NCBI GenBank assembly: GCA_021325215.1 | Contig: JAJPHO010000096.1 | Span: 46,738 to 110,737 of the forward strand | DNA: 64,000 nucleotides | From: Alphaproteobacteria bacterium | GTDB taxonomy: Bacteria; Pseudomonadota; Alphaproteobacteria; Rhodospirillales; Magnetospirillaceae | Direction of reading: 5' to 3' | Part shown: positions 35,559 through 43,405 of the stretch, in pieces | Numbering within the stretch: the first letter of the stretch is position 1 | How the letters are laid out: each line of letters starts with the position of its first letter | The notes under the pieces: model-generated | Seen by the model: the letters and a program-made list of their open reading frames with translations, nothing else | Databases searched by the model: none | What the model was told of the DNA's origin: nothing | Made by a program: the position numbers and the translations under genes

Positions 35559-35954
35559 GTGAGCATCGATCCCGCGCCGGTCCTGGACGCCATCAAGTTC
35601 GACGGGGCCGGCCTGGTCCCCGCCATCGCCCAGCAGCACGATACCGGCGAGGTACTGATGATGGCCTGGATGAATGCCGAGGCAGTGGCCGAGACCCTGC
35701 GCACCGGCCGTGTCTGCTATTGGTCGCGCTCGCGCCGGGGCCTGTGGCGCAAGGGCGAGAGCTCGGGCCAGGTCCAGACTTTGAAGAGTTTCCTGGTCGA
35801 TTGCGACGGCGACACGCTGCTGCTGAAGGTCGACCAGCAGGGCGTCGCTTGCCATACCGGGCACCGGTCCTGTTTCTACAGCGAAGCAAGCGAGCGGGGC
35901 TTCCGCGAAATCGCGCCTGTCCTGACTGATCCCGCGGAGCTATACGGAAAATGA
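35559..35954 (+). CDS. hisI: Phosphoribosyl-AMP cyclohydrolase HisI
   Basis: 131 residues from GTG at 35559 with an AGGAG site. It shows the complete active-site set: [31 protein letters not shown] and [10 protein letters not shown], which provide the catalytic Zn and Mg ligands. It opens the adenine ring of PR-AMP in histidine synthesis. It is not with other his genes; instead it stands between zur and a COG0523 GTPase. Zinc-dependent duplicates such as HisI are known members of Zur-linked clusters, so this may be a zinc-economy paralogue or simply the only copy. Confidence 0.93.
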   Translation: MSIDPAPVLDAIKFDGAGLVPAIAQQHDTGEVLMMAWMNAEAVAETLRTGRVCYWSRSRRGLWRKGESSGQVQTLKSFLVDCDGDTLLLKVDQQGVACHTGHRSCFYSEASERGFREIAPVLTDPAELYGK

Positions 35955-35956
35955 GG

Positions 35957-36019
35957 GGCAACGAATTTGATCGCTACCGGCCAGTTATGACATCCCCACG
36001 GTTTTTCAAATTCGTTGCC
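35957..36019. repeat. 14-base inverted repeat after hisI
   Basis: Perfect arms GGCAACGAATTTGA (35957-35970) and TCAAATTCGTTGCC (36006-36019), 35 bases apart. It starts two bases after the hisI stop and ends where the leader element begins. It may close off the hisI transcript or mark the edge of the inserted element. Confidence 0.6.
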
Positions 36020-36163
36020 GGCGTGCAAGTGCACGCCCGCGCTGCCGACAGCGTCGATCACACAGGAAACATAGCTTGTCCGCTATGCGTTCATCTTCGC
36101 TGCGCTTCGATTCGGCGCGGTAGCCCAGCGGCTGGAAGCCGCGCCCGGCGCTTGAGGGGCATA
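36018..36163 (+). ncRNA. Structured 5'-leader element, copy B (upstream of COG0523 GTPase)
   Basis: Same order of blocks as the element at 10989-11098: hairpin GGCGTGC-AAGT-GCACGCC (36020-36037), hairpin CGCTG-CCGA-CAGCG, an extra hairpin CATAGC-TTGTCC-GCTATG absent from copy A, block GGCGCGGTAGCC, hairpin GCGGCT-GGA-AGCCGC, then GCCCGGCGCTTGAGGG and CATA. It ends seven bases before ATG at 36171 and supplies the ribosome site. The GGA-loop stem differs from copy A in its central pairs, but pairing is kept. No B12 box or other known riboswitch signature is seen. Confidence 0.6.
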
Positions 36164-36170
36164 AACTAAA

Positions 36171-37277
36171 ATGAGCGATGACATCCGGGATACGCTGCCG
36201 GTTACCCTGCTGACGGGCTTCCTCGGCAGCGGCAAGACGACCTTGCTCAATTACCTGCTGTCCTCGGCCGAGCTGAAGGATTGCGCCGTGCTGATCAACG
36301 AGTTTGGCGAAACGCCGGTCGATCATCTGCTGGTGCGCCAGGTTTCGGACGAGATCACCGTGCTCGACAGCGGCTGCCTGTGCTGCACGGTGCTGGGCGA
36401 TCTGGTCACCTCGATGCGCGATCTGTTCAGGAAGCGCGTGCTGGGCGAGGTGCCGGAATTCCAGCGCGTGCTGATCGAGACGTCGGGCCTGGCCGATCCG
36501 GCTCCGATCATCCATACGCTGATGAGCGACCCGTTCCTGGCCGCGCGCTATCGCCTCGACGGCGTGATCTGCACGATCGACGCGGTCAATGGCGAACGGA
36601 CGCTGGACGCCAACCGCGAATCGGTCAAGCAGGCGGCGATGGCCGACCGGCTGCTGATCACCAAGACCGACCTGGCCGAACCCGCCGCGATCGAGGCGCT
36701 GGAGCGCCGCCTGAGCGTGCTCAACCCGACCGCGCGGCGCCTGACCGTGTCGCATGGGGTGGCCGATCCGGCCGAGCTGCTCGATTGCGGGCTGTGGAAC
36801 GGCAAGGACAAGATCCCCGACGTCGCCCGCTGGCTCAATGACGAGGCCCTGGCGGCCGAAGAGGAGGATTGCGGTCCCGGCTGCACCGCGGCGCATCACC
36901 GCCATCACCACTACCATGCGGGTCATGAGCATCACGACCACGAGCATCACCACCACCCGCGGCATGACGATCACGTCTCGTCCTTCGTGCTGACGTTCGA
37001 CGCGCCTTTGTCGTGGGAGCCCTTCGCCCTGGCCATCGAAGTGCTGCTGTCGATGCGCGGCGAGAACCTGCTGCGGGTCAAAGGCATCCTCAACATCGTC
37101 GAGAGCGAGCTGCCGCTGGTGATCCATGGCGTGCAGCATCTGTTCCATCCGCCGGTCACGCTGCCGGCCTGGCCCGACGAGGACCGGCGCTCGCGCATCG
37201 TCTTCATTACGCGGGATCTTTCGCGCCAGGCGGTGGTTCAGCTGTTGGAGCAGGCGGTGGGTGAGAAGGTCGCGTAA
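36171..37277 (+). CDS. COG0523-family (CobW/ZNG1-like) metallochaperone GTPase
   Basis: 368 residues. The P-loop is GFLGSGKT (16-23). The metal motif CLCC (69-72, in DSGCLCCTVLG) and the TKTDL base-recognition motif follow. A histidine-rich stretch of about 27 residues (roughly 239-267, HHRHHHYHAGHEHHDHEHHHH and on) links the GTPase to the CobW C-terminal domain that starts at about residue 275. These proteins use GTP to hand a metal, most often zinc, to client enzymes. The zur and zinc-enzyme neighbours favour zinc over cobalt. It is preceded directly by leader element copy B. Confidence 0.88.
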   Translation: MSDDIRDTLPVTLLTGFLGSGKTTLLNYLLSSAELKDCAVLINEFGETPVDHLLVRQVSDEITVLDSGCLCCTVLGDLVTSMRDLFRKRVLGEVPEFQRVLIETSGLADPAPIIHTLMSDPFLAARYRLDGVICTIDAVNGERTLDANRESVKQAAMADRLLITKTDLAEPAAIEALERRLSVLNPTARRLTVSHGVADPAELLDCGLWNGKDKIPDVARWLNDEALAAEEEDCGPGCTAAHHRHHHYHAGHEHHDHEHHHHPRHDDHVSSFVLTFDAPLSWEPFALAIEVLLSMRGENLLRVKGILNIVESELPLVIHGVQHLFHPPVTLPAWPDEDRRSRIVFITRDLSRQAVVQLLEQAVGEKVA

Positions 37278-37383
37278 GAAGAGTGGTGAAAACCGATAAA
37301 ACGCGTTAGTTAAAATTGCGATTTTTTGCTGGTAACTGTTAACGGTTTTACGCAAACTTGCTGAAAGTCCAGGATTTCCGCCA

Positions 37384-37399
37384 TTGGCACGGCTCTTGA
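37384..37399 (+). promoter_or_regulatory. Sigma-54 promoter, pspA-like
   Basis: TTGGCACG-GCTC-TTGA, followed by AA. The -24 box is perfect, and the -12 box has GA for GC, the same deviation as in the pspA promoter. Just upstream is TTTCCGCCATT, also present just upstream of the pspA -24 box. It lies 51 bases before the small-protein start at 37451. Confidence 0.6.
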
Positions 37400-37450
37400 A
37401 ATATCTCCTGTCATCCGGGGAGCGAACTCCGGGGAGCTAGGAGAAAAATC

Positions 37451-37612
37451 ATGAAATTCAACGTTCTGGGCCTGGATAAGGTCGTTTATGCCGCTCTGTT
37501 CGCCACCAGCATTCTGGCTTCGGCCGCCACCTTCGGTGCCGTGGCGATGGGCTTCGAAATGCAGCAGCGCCATGTGGCGCAGGCCGAGTGGGTCGTGGCG
37601 CAGCGGGCGTAA
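37451..37612 (+). CDS. Small single-pass membrane protein (53 aa), putative Psp-regulon member
   Basis: 53 codons from ATG at 37451 to TAA, with an AGGAGAAAAATC ribosome site. MKFNVLGLDKV is followed by a hydrophobic helix (about 12-35, YAALFATSILASAATFGAVAM) and a short soluble tail FEMQQRHVAQAEWVV. I do not recognise a family. It stands directly behind the pspA-like sigma-54 promoter and 39 bases before the GIN-domain gene. A membrane-stress role is inferred from that regulation only. Confidence 0.6.
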   Translation: MKFNVLGLDKVVYAALFATSILASAATFGAVAMGFEMQQRHVAQAEWVVAQRA

Positions 37613-37651
37613 GCCCGCCTGCCCAAAATAACAACCGGGAGGGAAGAAACG

Positions 37652-38665
37652 ATGCGTCTTTGGCAGGGGATGGTTACGGCGGTCATGCTGGTCTCGGCGG
37701 TGTCCGGCGCGAAGGCGGCGGAGAAGAGCTGGGGCGTGCAGGGCAACGGCCTCAAGATCGCCGCCTCCTGCGCAAGGACCGTCGATATCCAGCCGGGCGG
37801 CGATGCCCATCAGATCAAGATTTCGGCCAGCGCCGATCACGGCGAGGAAATCGATCAGCTCAAGGTCAATGGCGGCGACATGGCGACCCTGGATGTCGGC
37901 GGCGCACGCTGCTGGCTGTCGGGTCTGATCTATGAAAAGCCGACTTTGACCTTGACCATCAAGGTTCCGGACGGCGCCGCGCTGGATATCAGCGACGGCG
38001 GCGTCGCACGCTATACCATCGGCGCGGTCGGCGGCACCCTGTCGCTCGTCTTCTCGGGCAGCGGCGGGGCCAAGGCGGCCAACGCCCATGAACTGTCGGT
38101 CGTCCTGTCGGGCAGCGGCACGTCCGAGGTGGGTGACGCCGATGGGCGCCTCAAGGTCCGCATCAGCGGCTCCGGCGATCTGTCGATCGGGCATCTGCGC
38201 GCCTCCACCAGCGATATCGAATTGTCCGGCAGCGCCGGCCTCAAGGTCGCCGACGGCGATATGGGCACCCTCAACGCCGCGTTGCATGGATCGGGCAATC
38301 TGTCGGTTCCGGCCGCCAGTTCCGCCCATCTGATCGCTTCGGGCTCCGGCGACGCGGTGATCAAGAGCCTCAAGGGCGTGCTGGAGGCCAAGCTGTCCGG
38401 TTCGGGCAATCTGACCGTCGATACGATCGACACACCCTCGGCCGCGGTGCAGACCAGCGGCCATTCGATGGTCAAGCTGGGGGGCGGATCGATCGGCGCT
38501 TTCTCATTGAGTTCCGCCGGCGCCAGCGACATCGCCGTCGACGCCAGCGTCACCGACGCCGACATCAGCATGGTCGGCGCGGGCGAGGTCCGCTTCGCCA
38601 AACTGACCGGTCACGTCAACCGGTCGGTGACCGGTGCCGGTCGCGTGGTGATTGCAGGTCATTGA
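37652..38665 (+). CDS. GIN-domain (DUF2807) exported protein
   Basis: 337 residues with a signal peptide (about 1-23, ending GAKAAE). The mature protein is built of short beta repeats of the type LxxxLSGSGxxEV and ISGSGDLSIGHL, repeated about every 20 residues from 130 to 330, which forms a right-handed beta-helix typical of head-GIN/DUF2807 domains. Such domains are repeatedly found with PspC-family proteins in other bacteria. Here it is linked to the Psp system by its promoter. An AGGGAAGAA site precedes ATG at 37652. A 15-base-pair hairpin follows the stop. Confidence 0.82.
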   Translation: MRLWQGMVTAVMLVSAVSGAKAAEKSWGVQGNGLKIAASCARTVDIQPGGDAHQIKISASADHGEEIDQLKVNGGDMATLDVGGARCWLSGLIYEKPTLTLTIKVPDGAALDISDGGVARYTIGAVGGTLSLVFSGSGGAKAANAHELSVVLSGSGTSEVGDADGRLKVRISGSGDLSIGHLRASTSDIELSGSAGLKVADGDMGTLNAALHGSGNLSVPAASSAHLIASGSGDAVIKSLKGVLEAKLSGSGNLTVDTIDTPSAAVQTSGHSMVKLGGGSIGAFSLSSAGASDIAVDASVTDADISMVGAGEVRFAKLTGHVNRSVTGAGRVVIAGH

Positions 38666-38669
38666 TCTA

Positions 38670-38703
38670 GAGCATCGTGCGCCAAATCTGGCGCACGATG
38701 CTC
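38670..38703 (+). terminator. Strong hairpin after the GIN-domain gene
   Basis: Arms GAGCATCGTGCGCCA (38670-38684) and TGGCGCACGATGCTC (38689-38703) around AATC. It starts four bases after the stop codon. There is no T-run, so it may stabilise the 3' end or be part of the repeat family that follows, rather than act as an intrinsic terminator. Confidence 0.5.
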
Positions 38704-38740
38704 GGAGGAGCGAAGCGATGACCGAAGGGAATGCAGAGCC

Positions 38741-38800
38741 GACCCCGAGGGTCTGCGGGGTAGGCTACCCCGCACTAGTGATGCAGATCTTCTGCATCAC
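38741..38800. repeat. REP-like palindromic repeat, copy 2
   Basis: Core GACCCCGAGGG then TGCGGGGTAG-G-CTACCCCGCA (38754-38774), matching the core at 26210-26240. It is followed by a different perfect hairpin, GTGATGCAGA-TCT-TCTGCATCAC (38778-38800). The preceding GGAGGAGCGAAGCGATGACC stretch is loosely similar to the bases preceding copy 1. Confidence 0.65.
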
Positions 38801-38811
38801 GATATAATCGG

Positions 38812-38948
38812 AAAAGTTGCACAACCTTGTTGCGCGCCACAACCGATCTTGATAGTTTCGTCAGTGGAGTTGGCCTTGATCGGTCAACCTCCCTCTCACA
38901 AGTCTAGATTTCACCCGCTCGTCGACCTTCCGAGCGGGTGATTTTTTT
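38812..38948 (+). ncRNA. Candidate small RNA ending in an intrinsic terminator
   Basis: A perfect TATAAT at 38803-38808 (weak -35) could start a transcript near 38815; a second possible promoter (TTGTTG, GATAGT) would start it near 38862. The 3' end is the terminator CACCCGCTCG-(9)-CGAGCGGGTG followed by ATTTTTTT (38912-38948). Inside, GGAGTTGGCC can pair with GGTCAACCTCC, with CCTCCCTCTC able to act as an anti-Shine-Dalgarno segment. No open frame fits this stretch. The terminator could instead serve the GIN-domain transcript. Confidence 0.4.
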
Positions 38949-38967
38949 ATGGGAATGATGAGGCGCG

Positions 38968-39600
38968 TCAGCCGACGCGGGTGATCACCGGGCGGGCAGG
39001 AATGCTCGGCATGCGGGTGGTCCACAGGGTCGAGCGGCCGGCGCCGGCCAGCAGATGATCGACCATGCCTTGCGCCATGTCGCCGAACAGCCGGGTGTCC
39101 TGCATGCCGCGCGCCAGCACCAGGGCGCCCTGGATGCGTTCCAGCGCTTCCTGGGCGCGGCGCTGGGCGATGTCGCGGGCCAGGCCGGAATCGGTCAAGG
39201 CCTGCGCCAGGGCGTCCAGCCAGCGCTGGTAGAAATCGTGCAAGGTGTCGGCGAACAGATCACGCTCGGCCGCCATGCCGAACAGAGCGGGCAGGCAGGC
39301 GCATTGTCCCAGGGCGTAATAGTCGGACAGGCTGTCCAGCATCGAGACGATGCGCTGGCGCGGCGGATGGGTCGATTTCAGCGGCGCGAAGACATGATCC
39401 TCGAACCATTGCACGGCCCAGTTCAGCACGGAAGCGGCCATCTGCTGCTTTCCCTCGGGGAAATAGTGGTAAAGGCTGGCCTTGCCCAATCCCGTGGCTT
39501 CGGCAATACGCGCCATGCTGGTGCCTTCATAGCCATAATGGCGGAAGGTGTCGCACAAACGGGAAAGAAGCTGGTCGCGCGTCAATAACGGCGTCGGCAT
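38968..39600 (-). CDS. TetR-family transcriptional repressor
   Basis: 210 residues from ATG at 39600 behind an AGGGGGG site; a TTG six codons earlier is less likely. The DNA-binding domain reads FRHYGYEGTSMARIAEATGLGKASLYHYFPEGKQQM, of the LmrA/YxaF style, with a C-terminal ligand domain containing CACLPALFGMA. It stands alone on the minus strand. A partly symmetric site ACCGAACGATCGGT lies 38 bases upstream and is the likely autoregulatory operator. The gene it controls besides itself is not evident. Confidence 0.85.
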   Translation of the reverse strand: MPTPLLTRDQLLSRLCDTFRHYGYEGTSMARIAEATGLGKASLYHYFPEGKQQMAASVLNWAVQWFEDHVFAPLKSTHPPRQRIVSMLDSLSDYYALGQCACLPALFGMAAERDLFADTLHDFYQRWLDALAQALTDSGLARDIAQRRAQEALERIQGALVLARGMQDTRLFGDMAQGMVDHLLAGAGRSTLWTTRMPSIPARPVITRVG

Positions 39601-39637
39601 CGGCCCCCCTAATCGCAAAGAATCGCAGGCGAATACT

Positions 39638-39651
39638 ACCGAACGATCGGT
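39638..39651. promoter_or_regulatory. Possible TetR operator
   Basis: ACCGAACGATCGGT, with outer half-sites ACCGA and TCGGT, in the upstream region of the tetR gene. The size and position fit a TetR-family operator; the centre is not symmetric. Confidence 0.4.
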
Positions 39652-39781
39652 TGCATACTACCGCTCCGGGGGTGTGAAATCAAGTAAGTTTAGGTAAAGA
39701 TTTCCTTAAGAAACAAGACGCCTGAGTATTCGTCTAAGCGGCTCTTGTAAACGAAGATGTAACACATTCAAGAGACTTGCA

Positions 39782-40429
39782 TCAATGCGGCAAGCCATTG
39801 ATAAGCCTCATCAATTCTGTATCGATCGTCTGGCTCTCGAGGAAATCGAACAGCTGGGGCGCTTTGGCGATCAGCATACGCAGCAGCTTGTCGGCCTGGG
39901 CCGCGTCGTCCAGCGCTTCCTCTTCCAGCATTTCCATGTAGCGCGGGCGCAGCAGCTCGTCGCGCGCCGTATTGATGATGCGTACCGTCTCGCGGAACAG
40001 CTCGCGCGAGCCATAGGGCAATCCTGCACCGGCCTGCAGCCGCTGGTCCCAGATGCGCAGCAGGCGCAGATTGGTGCGGATCATCGCCTGCAGCATCGGC
40101 ACCTGCAGCATGCGGTAGGTATTCTCCAACTGCACGGCCTCGGCGGCGAGGTCGGCGTCGCGCGTCTCGAAGGTGGCCAGGGTGTCCTCGGCGAGGCGGC
40201 TCAGCGTCTGGAACTCGTCGCACAGATCGCGGAAGGTCAGGAACAGCTGCTTGAACTCGGCATATTCGTCGGCCGAGAACACGTTGAAACGGCGGGCCAG
40301 CTGCGCCAGCTGTTCGAGTTCGGCGAGCCGCTCGCCCAGCGCGCCGACAAAGCGACGCAATTCGAGGCGTATCCGCTCGGCATTCGCCTGCTCAGAATTG
40401 TTCGCTGTCATCATTCGCTGTATCTGCAT
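39782..40429 (-). CDS. Hypothetical helical protein
   Basis: 215 residues, almost entirely alpha-helical, acidic, without signal peptide or membrane segment. I recognise no domain. Notable stretches are LRRFVGALGERLAELEQLAQLARRF, EFQTLSRLAEDTLATFETRD and RPRYMEMLEEEALDD, which suggest a coiled-coil bundle. ATG codons at 40429 and 40414 are both possible starts. It is isolated: 181 bases from tetR on one side and about 85 from the DUF1501 gene on the other, all on the minus strand. The 39652-39781 gap shows only A/T-rich sequence consistent with a promoter or terminator region. Confidence 0.6.
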   Translation of the reverse strand: MQIQRMMTANNSEQANAERIRLELRRFVGALGERLAELEQLAQLARRFNVFSADEYAEFKQLFLTFRDLCDEFQTLSRLAEDTLATFETRDADLAAEAVQLENTYRMLQVPMLQAMIRTNLRLLRIWDQRLQAGAGLPYGSRELFRETVRIINTARDELLRPRYMEMLEEEALDDAAQADKLLRMLIAKAPQLFDFLESQTIDTELMRLINGLPH

Positions 40430-40514
40430 TTTACGTCACGAGCCAAGTCCCGATACTCCATACTGACATATTAGCGTAACGTGTTTCAGCGGTCTTTGAC
40501 GGTTGTCACATTTT

Positions 40515-41768
40515 TCACACGAGGACGCCGAGCATGTTCGGCGCCTTGAAGCCGGGAAACCAGGCGCCGCCTTTGATTCCGTGCTGTCTGTCGAGGATTT
40601 CGCTCAGGACCGTGCGGTAGTCGTTGGCTACCGCCAGATCGACGCCTTCGTCCAATTGCTCGGTCTTCATGCCCGGCCACACGCCGTGGAACCGTCCGCC
40701 CGAAACTTTGCCGCCGAGCACCATCATCAGGCTGCCGCGCCCATGGTCGGTACCGCCGCTGCGGTTGCTGCGCAGGCGGCGGCCGAACTCGGTCAGGGTG
40801 ACCAGGGTGATGCGGTCGTGATACGCCGACAGATCGTTCCAGAAGGCGGCCAAGCCGTTCGACAGGCGCTCGGCCTGCGGCTTGAAGCGGCCGGCCTGAT
40901 ATTCGTGATGGTCCCAGGCGCCGTAATCGAGGGTGACGGCGGACAGGCCGACCTCCATCTTGATCAGCTGCGCCACGGTCTTGAGGGGGCGGGCGAAATC
41001 CGCCGAGGGATCATAATTGGCGCCGTTCTCCGGCTGATAGGGCTTCATCCGGCCCTGGTCGTCGCGCGGCAGGCGGACATCAAGTCCGGCCATGGTCTGC
41101 ATCGCCGTGCGGCCTGCTTCCGCCACGGCGCCGGCGCCGCCATAGAGCTGCCAAAGCGCCGCCGCCACCGGCGCGCCGCCGGCCGGCGCCAGGCCGGAGG
41201 ACAAATCGGGAATGGCCATGGCGAAGGACGCGCCCTCGAGATCGCCGCCGACGGTGCCCGAGGCCGCCACCGCCGGCACCGCGCCGTTGGCGGCGCCGCG
41301 GCCCTGCAAAGCGCGGGTGATCCAGCCGGTGGTGGTGCGGGCGAGGTCGGCGTCGCTGGCCACGCCGCGCTCGATCATGTCGGTGGCGACGAAATGGCTG
41401 CGGGTCTGGTTGGTCAGCCCGGCGGCATGGATGAAAGCGAGATGCCCGCCTTTATACAGTTCGTTCAACCCTCCGGCCGAGGGATGCAGCCGGAAATCGA
41501 TCCCGGCATCGGGGCCATTGGCCAGCTGGAAACCGGCATTGGCGCCCTCGGCGGCGACGCGCAGGTCGGAGGCGCGCGCCTCGATGAAATTGGGGTCCGA
41601 GGCCGGCGACACCAGATTGAGCCCGTCGCAGCCGCCCCGCAGATGCAGGACGATCAGGATCGGCTGATTGGTGGCTGGATTGGCGGCGAAGACGGCGTCG
41701 CGCAGCCCGGCCATCGGCAGCAGCGAGGCGGCGCCGGCGGTTTGCAGCAGAGTGCGGCGGCTCAGCAT
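40515..41768 (-). CDS. Tat-exported DUF1501 protein
   Basis: 417 residues from ATG at 41768. The N-terminus MLSRRTLLQTAGAASLLPMAG is a twin-arginine signal. The domain is DUF1501, an alkaline-phosphatase-superfamily-like fold: ILIVLHLRGGCDGLNLV, then ARSHF-like NQTRSHFVATDMIERG, TLDYGAWDHHEYQ, LVTLTEFGRRLRSN and GGTDHGRGSLMMVLGG, with the DH..H metal-type residues conserved. It is almost always paired with a DUF1800 gene, as it is here, two bases downstream of it. The pair is exported folded; the substrate is unknown. Confidence 0.88.
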   Translation of the reverse strand: MLSRRTLLQTAGAASLLPMAGLRDAVFAANPATNQPILIVLHLRGGCDGLNLVSPASDPNFIEARASDLRVAAEGANAGFQLANGPDAGIDFRLHPSAGGLNELYKGGHLAFIHAAGLTNQTRSHFVATDMIERGVASDADLARTTTGWITRALQGRGAANGAVPAVAASGTVGGDLEGASFAMAIPDLSSGLAPAGGAPVAAALWQLYGGAGAVAEAGRTAMQTMAGLDVRLPRDDQGRMKPYQPENGANYDPSADFARPLKTVAQLIKMEVGLSAVTLDYGAWDHHEYQAGRFKPQAERLSNGLAAFWNDLSAYHDRITLVTLTEFGRRLRSNRSGGTDHGRGSLMMVLGGKVSGGRFHGVWPGMKTEQLDEGVDLAVANDYRTVLSEILDRQHGIKGGAWFPGFKAPNMLGVLV

Positions 41769-41770
41769 GA

Positions 41771-43351
41771 TCAAGCGCTCTGATAGGCCGGCGCCATGGC
41801 GGCGACGGCGGTGAGGGTGGCCAGGCGGCGCGGGTCGAGCCCGTTCACCGGCACGATGGGCGGCAATCCGATCACGCCGCTGATGGCGGCGGTGGCAGCC
41901 GGATCGGCTGCGGTTCCGAAGATGCCGAGCCAGCGCTCGACATAGGCGCCGGCTTGCATATCCGGCGTCGGGCCGAAAGCGCGCGACGGGTCGAGCGTGC
42001 CGGTCTGCCAGGAATTCTGCGCCAGCCCGAGCAGCAGGTTCCAGCGGTTGCGCAGCGCGCTGGTGCCCAGCAGCACGTCATTGTCGTCGGGCATCCCCGT
42101 CGGGGCGGGATAGCCGAACAGGCGCTGGCCGGCCGCCGCCACCGCATTGTGGAAGCCGTCGGTCGGGGTGAAGTCGGCATTGGTCATGCGCAGGAAGCCG
42201 GCGGCCAGGGCGATCGGCCGTTTGACCTTGGCCCCGCGTGAGGCCTCGAATTCCGGCGACAGGGCGATCAGGCGCACCACCTTGGCGATCTGGTCGGGCG
42301 CCTTGGCCTGGCGCCGCCATTCCTCGGCGGCCCTGGCGACCAGCGCGTCGGGCGGATTGGGGCCGACGAAGCGGATGCACAATTTCTTGGCCAGATGCCG
42401 GGCCGTGGCGGGGTGTTCCGCCACCAGATCGAGCACGCGCCGCCCGTCATGCTGCGGCACCGCGAAGGGATCGAATTCCTGCGCCAGCACGCGTTTCTGA
42501 TAGCCGTCATGCCAGCTTTCGACATAGGCGAAGCAGCCGGTCGCCGGCAGTTTGCGCTGCCCGTCGATGCCGGCGCCGTTCTCGACCGTCCAGCCGGTGA
42601 AGGCGCGGGCGGCTTCGTAGACATCCTGGTCGATATAGCCTTCCGGCGTGCCGGCCAGCGCGCCCGGCACCTCGCGCCAGCGGTCATAGCGGTCATTGAG
42701 ATAGGCGTCGCGCCCCAGCGTGTGCAGCTCGAACAGCTCACGCGCATAATTCTCGTTGGCGGCGCCGGCGCGCGAGGATTGGTTCGACAGGTAATAGAGC
42801 ATGGCGGTGGAGCTGGCCACCGCCTCGGTCATGGCGCGGAAATTCCCCAGGGCATTGGCGCGGATCACATCGCGGTCATAGGCGGGCAGCGCCACCATGA
42901 TGCGCTCGTCGGCATTGGCGTTGACGTGGAAATGGTCGTGCCAGAACTGCACCATCGCTTCCCGCAGCTGCGCCTTGGCATAGACGGCGCGCAAATACGA
43001 GGCGGCGACCACCTCGTCCATCGCCCGGCGCCGTTCGGCGCCGTCGCGTGGCTTGGTATTGTTGTCGAGCAGCGGCCATAGCGCCTCGATCGGCTGATTG
43101 AGGGTGTCGAGCGGCCGCATCTCGTCCATCGCCGGCCATTTGCCGTCGGGATTGGCATTGTAGCGGATACGCAGGCGGCAGGCCTTGAGGCGGGCCTGCA
43201 TCGCGGAATCGTCGCCGGCCGGCAGGGCCAGCTGTTCGTCGATCCAGGCAGAGAGGGGTTTACGGGAAAGCGTCCCGAAATCGTCAGGAAGCGGTCCATT
43301 ACCGAAACGCGACAAAGCAAAACGAATGACGTCGTCGTTCATCGGAGTCAT
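41771..43351 (-). CDS. DUF1800 protein
   Basis: 526 residues from ATG at 43351; ATG at 43342 is also possible. It begins DDVIRFALSRFGNGPLPDD and contains YLRAVYAKAQLREAMVQFWHDHFHVN, NENYARELFELHTLG and AAR-AFTGWTVENG, the standard DUF1800 landmarks with a conserved WxxHF motif. No clear signal peptide is seen, unlike its DUF1501 partner, which may carry it through the Tat pathway. The partners' function is not established. Confidence 0.88.
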   Translation of the reverse strand: MTPMNDDVIRFALSRFGNGPLPDDFGTLSRKPLSAWIDEQLALPAGDDSAMQARLKACRLRIRYNANPDGKWPAMDEMRPLDTLNQPIEALWPLLDNNTKPRDGAERRRAMDEVVAASYLRAVYAKAQLREAMVQFWHDHFHVNANADERIMVALPAYDRDVIRANALGNFRAMTEAVASSTAMLYYLSNQSSRAGAANENYARELFELHTLGRDAYLNDRYDRWREVPGALAGTPEGYIDQDVYEAARAFTGWTVENGAGIDGQRKLPATGCFAYVESWHDGYQKRVLAQEFDPFAVPQHDGRRVLDLVAEHPATARHLAKKLCIRFVGPNPPDALVARAAEEWRRQAKAPDQIAKVVRLIALSPEFEASRGAKVKRPIALAAGFLRMTNADFTPTDGFHNAVAAAGQRLFGYPAPTGMPDDNDVLLGTSALRNRWNLLLGLAQNSWQTGTLDPSRAFGPTPDMQAGAYVERWLGIFGTAADPAATAAISGVIGLPPIVPVNGLDPRRLATLTAVAAMAPAYQSA

Positions 43352-43405
43352 CCAAAGGTGCCCCACCCTTGGTTGTATTGGATTTGGGGCGGGAGAGGGC
43401 GCAGG

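Noticed and set aside
35876..36061. A small minus-strand protein covering the hisI-COG0523 gap
   Set aside because: It is only a reading of the repeated leader element; the equivalent frame appears at the other copy, and neither has a ribosome site.
36018..36170. A cobalamin riboswitch before the CobW-like gene
   Set aside because: No B12 box or conserved core of that riboswitch is present, and the same element precedes an oxoamine synthase, which is not a B12 gene.
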